In this document: positions 1 to 9,092 of the stretch, piece after piece
Position numbering within the stretch: position 1 is the first letter of the stretch
How the letters are laid out: each line of letters starts with the position of its first letter
Source of the DNA: Labrenzia sp. VG12
Lineage (GTDB): Bacteria > Pseudomonadota > Alphaproteobacteria > Rhizobiales > Stappiaceae
Assembly: GCF_002237595.1 (NCBI RefSeq)
Contig: NZ_CP022529.1
Location: forward strand, 434,001-498,000
Length of the DNA stretch: 64,000 bases
Direction: 5' to 3'
Position numbers and translations under genes: made by a program
The notes under the pieces: model-generated
Told to the model about the DNA's origin: nothing
Seen by the model: only the letters and a program-made list of their open reading frames with translations
The model's database searches: none

Positions 1-607
1 GTCAGTACGTGGTGAAGAAACACCAGGCCGTCTGGCGTGGTCAATGGAGGGCAGCGAAGTCAGCCAGTTCCCGGCCGACATCACCAACAATGGCAAGGTG
101 TCGACCGAACTGCTGGTGTCGGTAGCCGGCCAGCCTCTCGTGCCGGAACCGGCAGGCGGCAAGGACTATGCAGTTGAGCGGAGCGTTTACGACCTGGACG
201 GCAATCCGGTCGATCCGACGGCTGTTCCCGTCAACACACGGCTCGCGGTCGTTGTCACGGTGCGGGCTCTGAGCGATCAGCCGGGCCGCCTGATGGTGGT
301 CGACCGGCTGCCTGCCGGACTTGTCATCGACAATCCCCGGCTGGTTCGGTCCGGAGATCTGGGAGGGCTGTCCTTCCTGAATACCGTGGATCAACCCGAG
401 CATTCGGCCTTTTACAGGGACCGGTTCGAAGTTGCGGTCGATCAGACGCGGTGGAGCGGCAAGGAACTGTCCTTTGCGTATCTCGCCCGGGCGGCCACAC
501 CAGGGGAATATGCGCATCCACCGGCCTCTGTTGAAGACATGTATCGCCCGGACCGTCGAGCAATCACCGCGACAGGACGCTTTACCGTCCTTGGCCCGAC
601 GCGGTAA
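1..607 (+). CDS. Alpha-2-macroglobulin family protein, C-terminal part (partial)
   Basis: The reading frame is open from base 2, so the 5' end lies outside the window; about 200 C-terminal residues are visible. They are rich in beta-strand-like segments and resemble the end of bacterial alpha-2-macroglobulins of the YfhM type, large periplasmic protease traps thought to protect the envelope. The identification leans on the next gene: pbpC begins 17 bases downstream on the same strand, and the yfhM-pbpC pair is a well-known conserved arrangement (trap plus a penicillin-binding protein thought to repair peptidoglycan). The thioester motif and bait region would lie upstream and cannot be checked. 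Confidence 0.72.
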   Translation, partial: SVRGEETPGRLAWSMEGSEVSQFPADITNNGKVSTELLVSVAGQPLVPEPAGGKDYAVERSVYDLDGNPVDPTAVPVNTRLAVVVTVRALSDQPGRLMVVDRLPAGLVIDNPRLVRSGDLGGLSFLNTVDQPEHSAFYRDRFEVAVDQTRWSGKELSFAYLARAATPGEYAHPPASVEDMYRPDRRAITATGRFTVLGPTR

Positions 608-624
608 GGGCGCAGGTTGGTCTT

Positions 625-2748
625 GTGACGGTCGCCCGACAAACAGTCTGGCAGAGATTGAGACGGTGGTCGGCCGCGGCCATGTTGGCCGCGGCAGCCT
701 TGAGCGCTTGCGGGCTGCTCAAGGTCAGTCACGACTATCACTCGCTTCCGGCCCTGCCGCGTGTCTCGGACCTGTCTCTCTCTTCGGTGGTGCTTGACCG
801 GGAGGACCGTCTGTTGCGGGCCTTTACCAGTCATGACGACAAGTGGCGCCTGCCGGCGGAACTGGAGGCCGTTGATCCGCTCTATTTCCGGATGCTGCTC
901 GCCTTTGAGGACAAGCGGTTCTACCAGCATGGCGGTATCGACATTCGCGCCATGGTCCGGTCGGTGTATTACAGCCTGCGCCATGGCCGGATCATTTCCG
1001 GCGGCTCCACCTTGACCATGCAGGTGGCCCGGCTTCTGGATGAGCGGCCGACAAAGTCGGTTACACGCAAATACGAGCAATTGCTCAGAGCCGTTCAGCT
1101 GGAACAGACCTATTCCAAGAAGGACATTCTGCGCTTCTATATGCTGCGCGCGCCTTTTGGTGGCAATCTGGAAGGTGTCCGGGCGGCAAGTCTCACATGG
1201 TTCGGCAAGGAGCCGTCCCGGCTCACGCCCGCTGAAGCAGCGCTCCTGGTGGCACTGCCGCAAAGTCCTGAAGCGCGGCGTCCGGACCGGTCTCCGGATC
1301 GAGCCAGGACGGCGCGCAACCGCGTGCTGCAGGTTGCCGCAAGGGAGGGCGTGCTCAGCCCGGAGGCTGCTTCATCGGCTTCAGCTGAACCGTTGCGGGC
1401 CAAGCGTTTTGCCATGCCGTTGCTTGCGGCCCACGAAAGCCGGCATGCGCGCCTGGAAGCGCCAACCAGACCTGTCCATCGTCTGACGCTGGATCGGGAC
1501 CTGCAATCCTCGCTTGAGGCCCTGGCGAAGAGGAAGGCGAGCGTGATGCCACGGCCCGTATCGCTAGCCATCCTTGTCGCCGACCATCAGGCCGGTGAAA
1601 TTCTGGCCAGCATTGGTGCGCCGGACCTGCTTGATACGGCGCGAGAAGGGCATGTCGACATGACACGCGCGGTGCGTTCGCCCGGGTCGACACTGAAACC
1701 CTTTATCTATGGGCTGGCTTTCGAGGAGGGGGTCGGACTGCCGGAAAGCTTCATCGTCGACAGAGCTACGGACATCGCCGGTTATCAGCCAACAAATTTC
1801 GATCAGGCCTACCAGGGGACAGTCACCTTGCGCGAGGCCTTGCAACTTTCCCTGAACACGCCGGCGGTGAAACTGCTGGAAGCGGTCGGGCCGTCCAGGC
1901 TGATCGCACGGCTGAAGCGGGCAGGGGCAGAGCCGGTCCTGGAAAAGGGAATCGCTCCCGGTCTTGCCATCAGTCTCGGCGGGCTGGGGCTTTCGTTGAG
2001 AGACCTGACACAGTCCTATGCCGCTCTGGCAAGAGGGGGCGAGCCGGTCTCTCTGCGAATCTGCCGAAGGGATTGTGCAGTAGCCCTGGCCGATCCATCG
2101 CAAAACAGGATGTTAAGCGAAAAGGCGGCCTGGCTTGTTGGCGACATTCTCTCAGGACTGCCGCAGGCGCATAGCGCCGAAACCCGCCAGATCGCCTACA
2201 AGACCGGCACCGCATACGGCTATCGGGACGCCTGGGCAGTCGGATTTGACGGCAAACACGTCGTTGCCATCTGGTCGGGCAGGGCAGATGGCACGCCGGT
2301 GCCGGGAAAGACCGGGGCAACGGTGGCTGTTCCGATTCTCTTCGAAGTGTTCCAGGCGCTTGGTCCCGCGCGCGTTCCACTGCCCAAGGGTCCGGAAGAA
2401 GCGCTTGACGTGCTCAATCAGGAAATCCCTGCCCCCCTGCGCTATGCCAGGTTGCCGCGGCGCCAGGGCAATGTAGCCTCTGCGGAGGGCCTGACGATAG
2501 CTTATCCTCCAAATGGTGCAGAGCTCGACCTGGGGATCGTTCCAGGCCGGCAAGGGCAGGGGCAACCGCTTGTTGTGAAGTTCAAGGGCGGAACAGGACC
2601 CTTTTCCTTTCTTGTCAACGGCAGCCCGCTCAAGGGGCAGCATCAGGACCGCCAGCTCATCTGGCATCCGGAAACCTCCGGCTTCACTGATGTCACGATA
2701 TTGGATTCACGCGGGCGGAGTGCCGGCATTACGGTTTTCCTTCAGTGA
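625..2748 (+). CDS. pbpC: Penicillin-binding protein 1C, bifunctional glycosyltransferase/transpeptidase
   Basis: A 707-residue peptidoglycan synthase of the envelope. The GT51 domain (about 60-240) shows the catalytic EDKRFYQHGG motif with Glu95 and the GGSTLTMQVARLL motif. The transpeptidase domain (about 285-560) shows the SxxK motif with Ser355 and Lys358, an SLN motif, and KTG at 526-528. The C-terminal 90 residues look like the beta-sandwich BiPBP_C domain typical of PBP1C. The start is GTG. The N-terminus is basic, then hydrophobic, and ends in a lipobox-like LSAC at 26-29, so the protein may be a lipoprotein rather than anchored by a plain transmembrane helix. It follows the macroglobulin gene closely, probably in one transcript. 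Confidence 0.93.
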   Translation: MTVARQTVWQRLRRWSAAAMLAAAALSACGLLKVSHDYHSLPALPRVSDLSLSSVVLDREDRLLRAFTSHDDKWRLPAELEAVDPLYFRMLLAFEDKRFYQHGGIDIRAMVRSVYYSLRHGRIISGGSTLTMQVARLLDERPTKSVTRKYEQLLRAVQLEQTYSKKDILRFYMLRAPFGGNLEGVRAASLTWFGKEPSRLTPAEAALLVALPQSPEARRPDRSPDRARTARNRVLQVAAREGVLSPEAASSASAEPLRAKRFAMPLLAAHESRHARLEAPTRPVHRLTLDRDLQSSLEALAKRKASVMPRPVSLAILVADHQAGEILASIGAPDLLDTAREGHVDMTRAVRSPGSTLKPFIYGLAFEEGVGLPESFIVDRATDIAGYQPTNFDQAYQGTVTLREALQLSLNTPAVKLLEAVGPSRLIARLKRAGAEPVLEKGIAPGLAISLGGLGLSLRDLTQSYAALARGGEPVSLRICRRDCAVALADPSQNRMLSEKAAWLVGDILSGLPQAHSAETRQIAYKTGTAYGYRDAWAVGFDGKHVVAIWSGRADGTPVPGKTGATVAVPILFEVFQALGPARVPLPKGPEEALDVLNQEIPAPLRYARLPRRQGNVASAEGLTIAYPPNGAELDLGIVPGRQGQGQPLVVKFKGGTGPFSFLVNGSPLKGQHQDRQLIWHPETSGFTDVTILDSRGRSAGITVFLQ

Positions 2749-3603
2749 CGTTTGCATTCAGTGCTTTCGTCCGATCTTTTCTTCTCGAACATTTCAGCGT
2801 TGGGTCGGATTGGACGCCTTTGCGAGGCGTGTGACACACCTGAAATGGCAGTCAGGAAACCTCGATCAATTCCAGACCAACGGTCACCGCCCGTGTTGAA
2901 TGGGCGCGCATCGCTTCCGATTCAGTTTGAAGAGCTGATTTCCAAGCGCTGATCACGTGCGTGGACAATCAGCCCGGCGAAGTGGTGGCAGTCGTCGAAT
3001 CTGCATTTCCATGTGTCAAAGGCGGCTGAATTGCTCGATTCGACTCGCCGAGGCAACCGGGACGCACCCTCGCAAGCGGTTCGAGGTATGTAGTGAAATT
3101 CCCGAGAGTAAGTAAAAAATGACCCTGAGTAAATTAACTAGATATGTGCGTATTAAGTGCTCATAAATAAATAATCTACAAATTTTAATTTGAAATACGT
3201 CGCGATTAACATTCTAATTTACGCATAGGAATTTCTTCCCTTTTAATAAATGGGAATGCTTGCAAGATTTTGTTGTTTTTCTCAGAAGCGGGCTAAGTGT
3301 TGATGCGGAGGAAATTGGCGAAATTCAGCCGATGGTCGGAGGTTTGATTCCGTAGGGTAAGGAAAAAATGAAGTGGGAACAGTATGTTGCAGAAAAAGCA
3401 CACCGTATTGTGTGCGTGTTTGGGGGTGTCACTTTGGGCTTGCTGCACGGCGCCGAGTTTGGTTCTTAGGCTCTGCGACGGCGAGTAATCGCCAGTAAAG
3501 ACGGTTCTTCGGAATTGTTTTTCGACGAAATCGCGGGGATGGAATCGCGTTGAAGAACGTTTTGGCGCTGGTTCCAATGAAAATTGACTTTTGGAGGTCA
3601 GAT
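2749..3603. other. Long intergenic region / leader before porin 1
   Basis: About 855 bases with no convincing gene; the short open frames here have no recognisable product. Bases 3100-3260 are strikingly AT-rich compared with the rest of the window, as expected for a strong promoter/UP-element region of a highly expressed outer-membrane protein gene. Two small perfect inverted repeats lie in the probable leader: GCACAC/GTGTGC (3398-3403 and 3410-3415) and GGCGA/TCGCC (3480-3484 and 3489-3493). I could not assign a defined -35/-10 pair with confidence. Confidence 0.6.
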
Positions 3604-4728
3604 ATGAAACTCAAGAGCTTGATGCTCGGCGCGGCAGCAGTTGCTACCGCCACCACCGCCCAGGCAGCCGATCTTCCGGTTGCTCCGGAGCCGGTTGACT
3701 ACGTTCGCGTCTGTGACGCTTACGGCGCACGCTTCTACTACATCCCGGGCACCGAAACCTGCCTCCGCGTTGGCGGCCGCGTTCGTACCCAGATTATCGC
3801 CAACAACGTTCTGGAAGACGGCAACTGGTCTTCCCGTGACAGCGACGGTTACTCCTGGCTGGCTCGTGGTTACGTCTACCTCGACGCTCGCACGGCTACC
3901 GAATTCGGCACCCTGCGCTCCTACGTGTCCATCTATGCTTCCAACAGCAACGGCACCAACAGCGTCAACCTCGACAACGCCTACATCCAGTGGGGCGGTC
4001 TGACGGCTGGTCGTCTGGGTTCTAACTTCGACATCTTCACCGGTCAGACTTTCATGGGTGTTGTCACCCGTGACTGGTCCGATAGCACTCTGAACCAGCT
4101 GGCTTACACCGCTGCTTTCGGCAACGGCCTGTCCGCAACCATCGCTCTCGAAGACCGCTCTGGTCGTGAGTCCGGTTCCTACGGCGGCACGCGTGCTCCG
4201 GACCTGGTCGCCGCTCTCGGCATCTCCCAGGGTTGGGGTTCTGCACAGCTGTCCGGTGCTCTGCACCAGGTTTACCCGAACGTTGCCAACAACCGTGCAA
4301 CCGGTGGTGAAGACAAGCTCGGCTGGGCAATCGGCGCTGGTGCCAGCATCAACCTGCCGTTCGCTAACTCCGGTTCGAACATCTTCTTCCAGGGTTTCTA
4401 TGCTGACGGCGCTCTGTCCTACACCGGTAACGCTGCTGGCGTGAACGACTACGACGGAACTGGCGGAACCAACTCCGGTTACTCCCTGTCCGCTGGTGCC
4501 TACATCCAGGCAACCTCCACCATCGGTCTGGCGCTCGACGGCTCTTATGCCGACTACGACGTCACCAACGGTTCGGACGTTTCCCGCTGGGCCATCGACG
4601 GTTCCGTACAGTGGGAGCCGGTCTCCGGCTTCGCAATGGGTGCAGACGTTGGTTACTCCAACACCGACACCGGCGGCACCGACACCGACGAACTGCTCTT
4701 CGGTGTTCGTATGCAGCGCACTTTCTAA
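3604..4728 (+). CDS. Outer-membrane porin (Porin_2 family), copy 1
   Basis: A 374-residue general-diffusion porin of the alphaproteobacterial Porin_2 type. The start at 3604 is chosen because a GGAGG ribosome site (3592-3597) sits just before it and the product then opens with a clean signal peptide, MKLKSLMLGAAAVATATTAQA, followed by mature ADLPVAPEP. An upstream in-frame ATG at 3550 would spoil this. The mature part has alternating beta-strand character and ends in an aromatic residue (RTF), the outer-membrane insertion signal. Codon use is strongly biased (GGT, CTG, AAC, TAC), suggesting high expression. A close paralogue follows at 5171. Confidence 0.93.
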   Translation: MKLKSLMLGAAAVATATTAQAADLPVAPEPVDYVRVCDAYGARFYYIPGTETCLRVGGRVRTQIIANNVLEDGNWSSRDSDGYSWLARGYVYLDARTATEFGTLRSYVSIYASNSNGTNSVNLDNAYIQWGGLTAGRLGSNFDIFTGQTFMGVVTRDWSDSTLNQLAYTAAFGNGLSATIALEDRSGRESGSYGGTRAPDLVAALGISQGWGSAQLSGALHQVYPNVANNRATGGEDKLGWAIGAGASINLPFANSGSNIFFQGFYADGALSYTGNAAGVNDYDGTGGTNSGYSLSAGAYIQATSTIGLALDGSYADYDVTNGSDVSRWAIDGSVQWEPVSGFAMGADVGYSNTDTGGTDTDELLFGVRMQRTF

Positions 4729-4777
4729 TCATCTGATTAGAAACTGACTGTGATGTTCTGAACTCCAGTCAGTCATT

Positions 4778-4816
4778 CGGCCCGGCAGGCTCCAATCTGC
4801 CGGGCCGTCCCCTTTT
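4778..4816 (+). terminator. Rho-independent terminator after porin 1
   Basis: An 11-bp perfect GC-rich stem (4778-4788 with 4797-4807), an 8-base loop, and a pyrimidine run ending in TTTT. It lies 49 bases after the stop codon of the first porin gene and separates the two porins into independent transcripts. Confidence 0.85.
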
Positions 4817-5170
4817 AGGGGGATGATTCCCTGCCTTCGAGGGATCGGGGACTGGGAAAAACAGTTCTGATGGGCCCTGGAATGGGCGTGGCGCTGCAAG
4901 TTTCCTAACGAAGTCTAAATTTCCAATCCGTTTTTGTGACATTCGCGCAACACCGGTTTTTGAAAACAGCCCCAGCGGAAGGTGGAGGCTGTATTCTGTA
5001 TTGAACCGGGCAACCGGATGCGTATGGTCACTCTTGCGAGCGGCTTCGCGCCGCACTGATTTGTCTGCCTCGGACGTCCAACCTCCGGTCGGTGGCAAAC
5101 TCAGAAACAATTCGCGGGGACAATGGCACAGATTTTGGTGCCAATTGATATGACTGATTGGAGGTCAGAT
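4817..5170. other. Intergenic promoter/leader region of porin 2
   Basis: No gene is visible. The sequence differs from the region upstream of porin 1, apart from the last 35 or so bases before the start codon, which share the TTGGAGGTCAGAT ribosome-site context. The two paralogues are therefore probably under different promoters. An AT-richer stretch at about 4900-4970 is the likely promoter area, but I cannot place its elements. Confidence 0.5.
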
Positions 5171-6322
5171 ATGAAACTCAAGAGCTTGATGCTCGGCGCG
5201 GCAGCAGTTGCTACCGCCACCACCGCCCAGGCAGCCGATCTTCCGGTTGCTCCGGAGCCGGTTGACTACGTTCGCGTCTGTGACGCTTACGGCGCACGCT
5301 TCTACTACATCCCGGGCACCGAAACCTGCCTCCGCGTTGGCGGCCGTGTTCGTACCCAGTTTGTCGTGAACAACGTTCTGGAAGACGGCAACTGGTCTGC
5401 TCGTGACAGCGACGGTTACTCCTGGCTGGCTCGTGGTTACCTGTACCTCGACGCTCGCACGGCGACCGAATTCGGCACACTGCGCGCTTATGTGTCGATC
5501 TACGCTTCCAACCAGAACGGCGTGAACAGCACGACGCTCGACAACGCCTACATCCAGTGGGGCGGTCTGACGGCTGGTCGTCTGGGTTCTAACTTCGACA
5601 TCTTCACCGGTCAGGTGTTCATGGGTGTTGTCACTCGTGACTGGTCCGATAGCACTCTGAACCAGCTGGCTTACACCGCTGCTTTCGGCAACGGCCTGTC
5701 CGCAACCATCGCTCTCGAAGACCGCTCTGGTCGTGAGTCCGGCACCTACGGCGGCACCCGCATGCCTGATGTTGTTGCCGCTCTCGGCATCTCCCAGGGT
5801 TGGGGTTCTGCTCAGATCTCCGGTGCTCTTCACCAGGTTTACCCGAGCGCTGCCTTCAACGGCATCAACCCGGGTAACGGCGAAGACGAACTCGGCTGGG
5901 CAATCGGCGCTGGTGCCAGCATCAACCTGCCGTTCGCCAACTCCGGTTCGAACATCTTCTTCCAGGGTTTCTATGCTGACGGCGCTCTGTCCTACACCGG
6001 TAACGCTGCTGGTGTGACCGACTTCGTGATCAGCGCGAATTCCGGTAACGCCACCACCAACTCTGGTTACTCCCTGTCCGCTGGTGCCTACATCCAGGCT
6101 ACCTCGACCATCGGTCTGGCACTCGACGGCTCCTACGCCGCTTACGACAATGCCGGTACTGCTGGTGACGTGACCCGCTGGGCCATCGACGGTTCCGTAC
6201 AGTGGGAGCCGGTCTCCGGTTTCGTCATGGGTGCTGACGTTGGTTACGCTGACACCGACTGGGACAACACCACCGATACAGAAGAACTGCTCTTCGGTGT
6301 TCGTCTGCAGCGCACTTTCTAA
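5171..6322 (+). CDS. Outer-membrane porin (Porin_2 family), copy 2
   Basis: A 383-residue paralogue of the porin at 3604, with an identical signal peptide and identical first ~50 mature residues. It differs mainly in short segments that correspond to surface loops, and it carries a small insertion near residues 290-300 (the VISANSGNATT region). The start at 5171 follows the same GGAGG ribosome site and restores the signal peptide; the in-frame ATG at 5123 is less likely. The protein ends in RTF, as expected for an outer-membrane barrel. Near-identity at the DNA level in both the 5' and 3' thirds indicates recent duplication or ongoing gene conversion. Confidence 0.93.
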   Translation: MKLKSLMLGAAAVATATTAQAADLPVAPEPVDYVRVCDAYGARFYYIPGTETCLRVGGRVRTQFVVNNVLEDGNWSARDSDGYSWLARGYLYLDARTATEFGTLRAYVSIYASNQNGVNSTTLDNAYIQWGGLTAGRLGSNFDIFTGQVFMGVVTRDWSDSTLNQLAYTAAFGNGLSATIALEDRSGRESGTYGGTRMPDVVAALGISQGWGSAQISGALHQVYPSAAFNGINPGNGEDELGWAIGAGASINLPFANSGSNIFFQGFYADGALSYTGNAAGVTDFVISANSGNATTNSGYSLSAGAYIQATSTIGLALDGSYAAYDNAGTAGDVTRWAIDGSVQWEPVSGFVMGADVGYADTDWDNTTDTEELLFGVRLQRTF

Positions 6323-6347
6323 TCAATCCTCAATCGAGGTTTGATGG

Positions 6348-6379
6348 AAAACCCGGCGGAAACGCCGGGTTTTCTTTTT
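6348..6379 (+). terminator. Rho-independent terminator after porin 2
   Basis: An 11-bp perfect stem (6348-6358 with 6363-6373) closed by a GAAA tetraloop and followed by a T-rich tract. It starts 25 bases after the second porin stop codon. Confidence 0.9.
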
Positions 6380-6476
6380 GTCTGACGTCGGCAAATGAAC
6401 GGGCAAGGTCCTGGCGCTGAAATTGACCAATGCTTTGGTGCAGGCGTCATGGGGCCTTTTTCGGTTGAACCGTGTG

Positions 6477-7397
6477 TCAGGCCTTCTGCAGGAACTCGGC
6501 GATCGTTTTGTGTGTGGCCTCGTCCCACAAAACAGGAGCATGTCCCTGTCCTGGAATCGTCCTGACCGAAGCGTCTGGATGTAAATCTGTCATGCGCTGG
6601 CAGGTCTCCGTGCTCAGCAGGTCGGAATGTTCACCATGCAGGATCAGAACGGGGCGGTCGAGCAGGGTTTCGTAGAGAGGCCAGAGGTCTGGCGCCGGCG
6701 CTGCATCGTCCAGGCTTGCCAATTGATGAGCCAGCGCCGGATCATAGTCCATTCCGAACCCGCTTTCGCGTTCTGAGGCCAGCTGACCGGCGAGTTTCAG
6801 CCAATCTGCCGTATCAAACGCCGGAAACTGCCTGCCGAGCGTGCGGTGCAGATTATCCGCGACATCCTGAAGCGAGCGGGTCTCCATGTGGTGGCCAAGC
6901 GTTGCAGCGATCCGGTGGATCGCTCTCATCTCGATATGAGGCCCGACATCATTGAAGATCACCGCGGCCATGCGAGTTGCAGGGTAGCGGGCCCCCATCA
7001 CAAGGGCATGCAGTCCACCCCGTGAGGTGCCAAGCAGCGCGAACCTTTCCAGCCCGAGCATCTCGATCGCGGCGTCAATATCCTTTTCCTCAACCGGAAG
7101 GGCGTAGTTCCGCCAGTCTTCGTCCCAATCGCTGGCGCCCCGTCCGCGATAGTCCAGGGCGATAACACGATGCCCGCGGGACTGCAGGTAGCGGGCAACA
7201 TCCTCGAAATCACGTGTGTTGCGCGACAGTCCGGGAAGACACAGCACCGGTATTCTGGAATTATCGCTGCCTTCGCGCGCAGGCCACTCCTTTCCGGCAA
7301 GTGTCAGCCCATCAGGGCTTTGCCATGTGAAGTCGTTTCTTGTTTCGATTGGGCCTTTTGAAGGGGGGGTGGGCGCTTCTAGTGGCGCAGTTGTCAT
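6477..7397 (-). CDS. Alpha/beta-fold hydrolase
   Basis: A serine hydrolase of 306 residues. The nucleophile elbow GTSRGG places the catalytic serine near residue 125. An oxyanion-side segment CLPGLSRNTRDF and a C-terminal HGEHSDLL / GQGHAPVLWDE pair supply the acid and histidine expected of the fold. The ATG at 7397 is preferred over one eight codons upstream because AGGGAG lies eight bases before it. The substrate cannot be inferred; the family covers esterases, haloalkane and epoxide enzymes. It stands alone, divergent from dapA and convergent with the second porin. Confidence 0.85.
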   Translation of the reverse strand: MTTAPLEAPTPPSKGPIETRNDFTWQSPDGLTLAGKEWPAREGSDNSRIPVLCLPGLSRNTRDFEDVARYLQSRGHRVIALDYRGRGASDWDEDWRNYALPVEEKDIDAAIEMLGLERFALLGTSRGGLHALVMGARYPATRMAAVIFNDVGPHIEMRAIHRIAATLGHHMETRSLQDVADNLHRTLGRQFPAFDTADWLKLAGQLASERESGFGMDYDPALAHQLASLDDAAPAPDLWPLYETLLDRPVLILHGEHSDLLSTETCQRMTDLHPDASVRTIPGQGHAPVLWDEATHKTIAEFLQKA

Positions 7398-7672
7398 TCG
7401 TGTCTCCCTGAGCGTTTCCATCCAGTGGTTGTTTTTTCTGAATGTAGTGGCCTTTGAGGCGCTCTGCCAATAGGAAGAGTCCCTACGGAAAGTTGGCGTT
7501 CCTGCCTGCGGACACTGGTTTTATGCAACGCCTAAAAGAAAAGTCCAAAAGCGGTCGCTGAATGCCCTTGCAAGCATTGCCCAGGGACTTGCAGATGAGT
7601 ATGTTGCGCCTCCGTAAATCACCACGATCCGTTTCGCTGTCAAAGCAATACGTCCACCATGAGGAAACCGAG

Positions 7673-8551
7673 ATGTTCAAGGGTTCAATTCCAGCGCTGA
7701 TTACCCCGTTCAAGGACGGAGCGCTTGATGAGAAACGGTTTCAGGAATTTGTGGACTGGCAGATCGCGGAAGGCTCTTCCGGTCTGGTTCCGGTTGGCAC
7801 AACGGGAGAGAGCCCGACCCTGACCCATGGCGAGCACAAGCGGGTGGTCGAACTCTGTGTGGAGGCGTCAGCCGGACGCGTTCCTGTGATTGCCGGTGCC
7901 GGGTCCAACAACACGATTGAAGCCATTGATTTTGCTCAGCATGCCGAAAAAGCCGGTGCCGATGCGCTTCTTGTCGTGACGCCCTATTACAACAAGCCCA
8001 ATCAGGCAGGCCTCAAGGCGCATTTCAAGGCGGTCAATGACGCGGTCGGCATTCCGATCCTCATCTATAACATTCCAGGCCGGTCGATTATCGACATGAC
8101 GCCGGAAACCATGGCCGAGCTCTTCGAAACCTGCGAGAACATTGTGGGTGTCAAGGATGCGACCGCCGACATGGCCAAGGCGAGCCGTCAGCGCCATTTG
8201 TGTGGACCCGAATTCGTTCAGCTGTCTGGTGAAGACATTTCCGCGCTTGCCTTCAATGCCCATGGCGGAACCGGCTGCATTTCAGTGACTGCGAATGTCG
8301 CACCGCGCCTGTGCGCGGAGTTCCAGGCGGCGACGCTGGCCGGGGACTTCAAGAAGGCGTTGGACTATCAGGATCGGCTGGCACCGCTTCATCGGGCACT
8401 GTTCCTTGAACCGAGCCCGGGCGGTTCCAAATATGCACTGTCCCTGCTCGGCAAGATCGACGGGGAACTGCGTTTGCCACTGGTGCCGATTTCCGAAAGC
8501 GCGCAAGAGGAAGTGCGCGCGGCAATGGCCCATGCGGGCCTGATCAACTGA
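7673..8551 (+). CDS. dapA: 4-hydroxy-tetrahydrodipicolinate synthase
   Basis: Condenses pyruvate with aspartate semialdehyde in lysine and diaminopimelate biosynthesis; cytosolic (beta/alpha)8 barrel. The 292-residue length is typical. Seen: the GTTGESPT motif, the YYNKPNQ segment with the catalytic tyrosine, and the Schiff-base lysine Lys161 in GVKDATADM. The start at 7673 is chosen from the family N-terminus (MFKGSIPALITPF) and a GAGGAAA ribosome site; the frame remains open upstream to 7562 but that extension is not conserved in character. smpB follows 55 bases later in the same direction. Confidence 0.96.
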   Translation: MFKGSIPALITPFKDGALDEKRFQEFVDWQIAEGSSGLVPVGTTGESPTLTHGEHKRVVELCVEASAGRVPVIAGAGSNNTIEAIDFAQHAEKAGADALLVVTPYYNKPNQAGLKAHFKAVNDAVGIPILIYNIPGRSIIDMTPETMAELFETCENIVGVKDATADMAKASRQRHLCGPEFVQLSGEDISALAFNAHGGTGCISVTANVAPRLCAEFQAATLAGDFKKALDYQDRLAPLHRALFLEPSPGGSKYALSLLGKIDGELRLPLVPISESAQEEVRAAMAHAGLIN

Positions 8552-8606
8552 GTGAGAAAGAAGTCTGGTGAGCGACCGGTGAAGGGCGCTTCCGGAAAGG
8601 ACAAAA

Positions 8607-9086
8607 ATGGCTCCGAAAAAAGGGGGCGTTCCGGGACGGACCATCATTTCCGACAACCGGAAGGCCCGGTTCAATTTTGAAATCGAAGATACGCTGGAAG
8701 CGGGAATCGAGCTGAAGGGCACGGAAGTCAAATCCCTGCGCAACGGCAAGGCAAACATTGCCGAATCCTATGCGGCCGAATATGGCGGCGAGATCTGGAT
8801 CTACAACGTCTATATCCCGGAATACCTGCAGGCCAACCGGTTCAACCATGAGCCGCGCAGACCGCGCAAACTTCTGCTGCACAAGCGGGAAATCGGCAAA
8901 CTGGCCGGCGCGGTTCAAAAGGAAGGCAAGACGATTGTTCCCCTCAAGCTCTATTTCAACGAGCAGGGGCGGGCAAAGCTGGAACTGGCGCTGGCACGCG
9001 GCAAGAAGCTGCATGACAAGCGCGAGACCGAGAAGAAACGGGACTGGCAGCGCGAAAAGTCGCGCATCATGAAGAACTTCTCGTAA
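8607..9086 (+). CDS. smpB: SsrA-binding protein SmpB
   Basis: A 159-residue partner of tmRNA in trans-translation, which rescues stalled ribosomes and tags incomplete proteins for degradation. The OB-fold core with GTEVKSLRNGKANI and the basic C-terminal tail rich in KK/RE (DKRETEKKRDWQREKSR) are typical. An AAAGGAC ribosome site precedes the ATG. The dapA-smpB order is common in alphaproteobacteria. The tmRNA gene itself is not in this window. Confidence 0.97.
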   Translation: MAPKKGGVPGRTIISDNRKARFNFEIEDTLEAGIELKGTEVKSLRNGKANIAESYAAEYGGEIWIYNVYIPEYLQANRFNHEPRRPRKLLLHKREIGKLAGAVQKEGKTIVPLKLYFNEQGRAKLELALARGKKLHDKRETEKKRDWQREKSRIMKNFS

Positions 9087-9092
9087 GTCCGG

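Noticed and set aside
2752..2952. Possible 66-residue gene after pbpC
   Set aside because: No ribosome site or conserved features; overlaps another equally weak frame.
3598..4266. 222-codon open frame antisense to porin 1, and its counterpart at 5165-5833
   Set aside because: Both are shadows produced by the biased codon use of the porins; they are conserved only because the porins are, and lack a start context or recognisable protein features.
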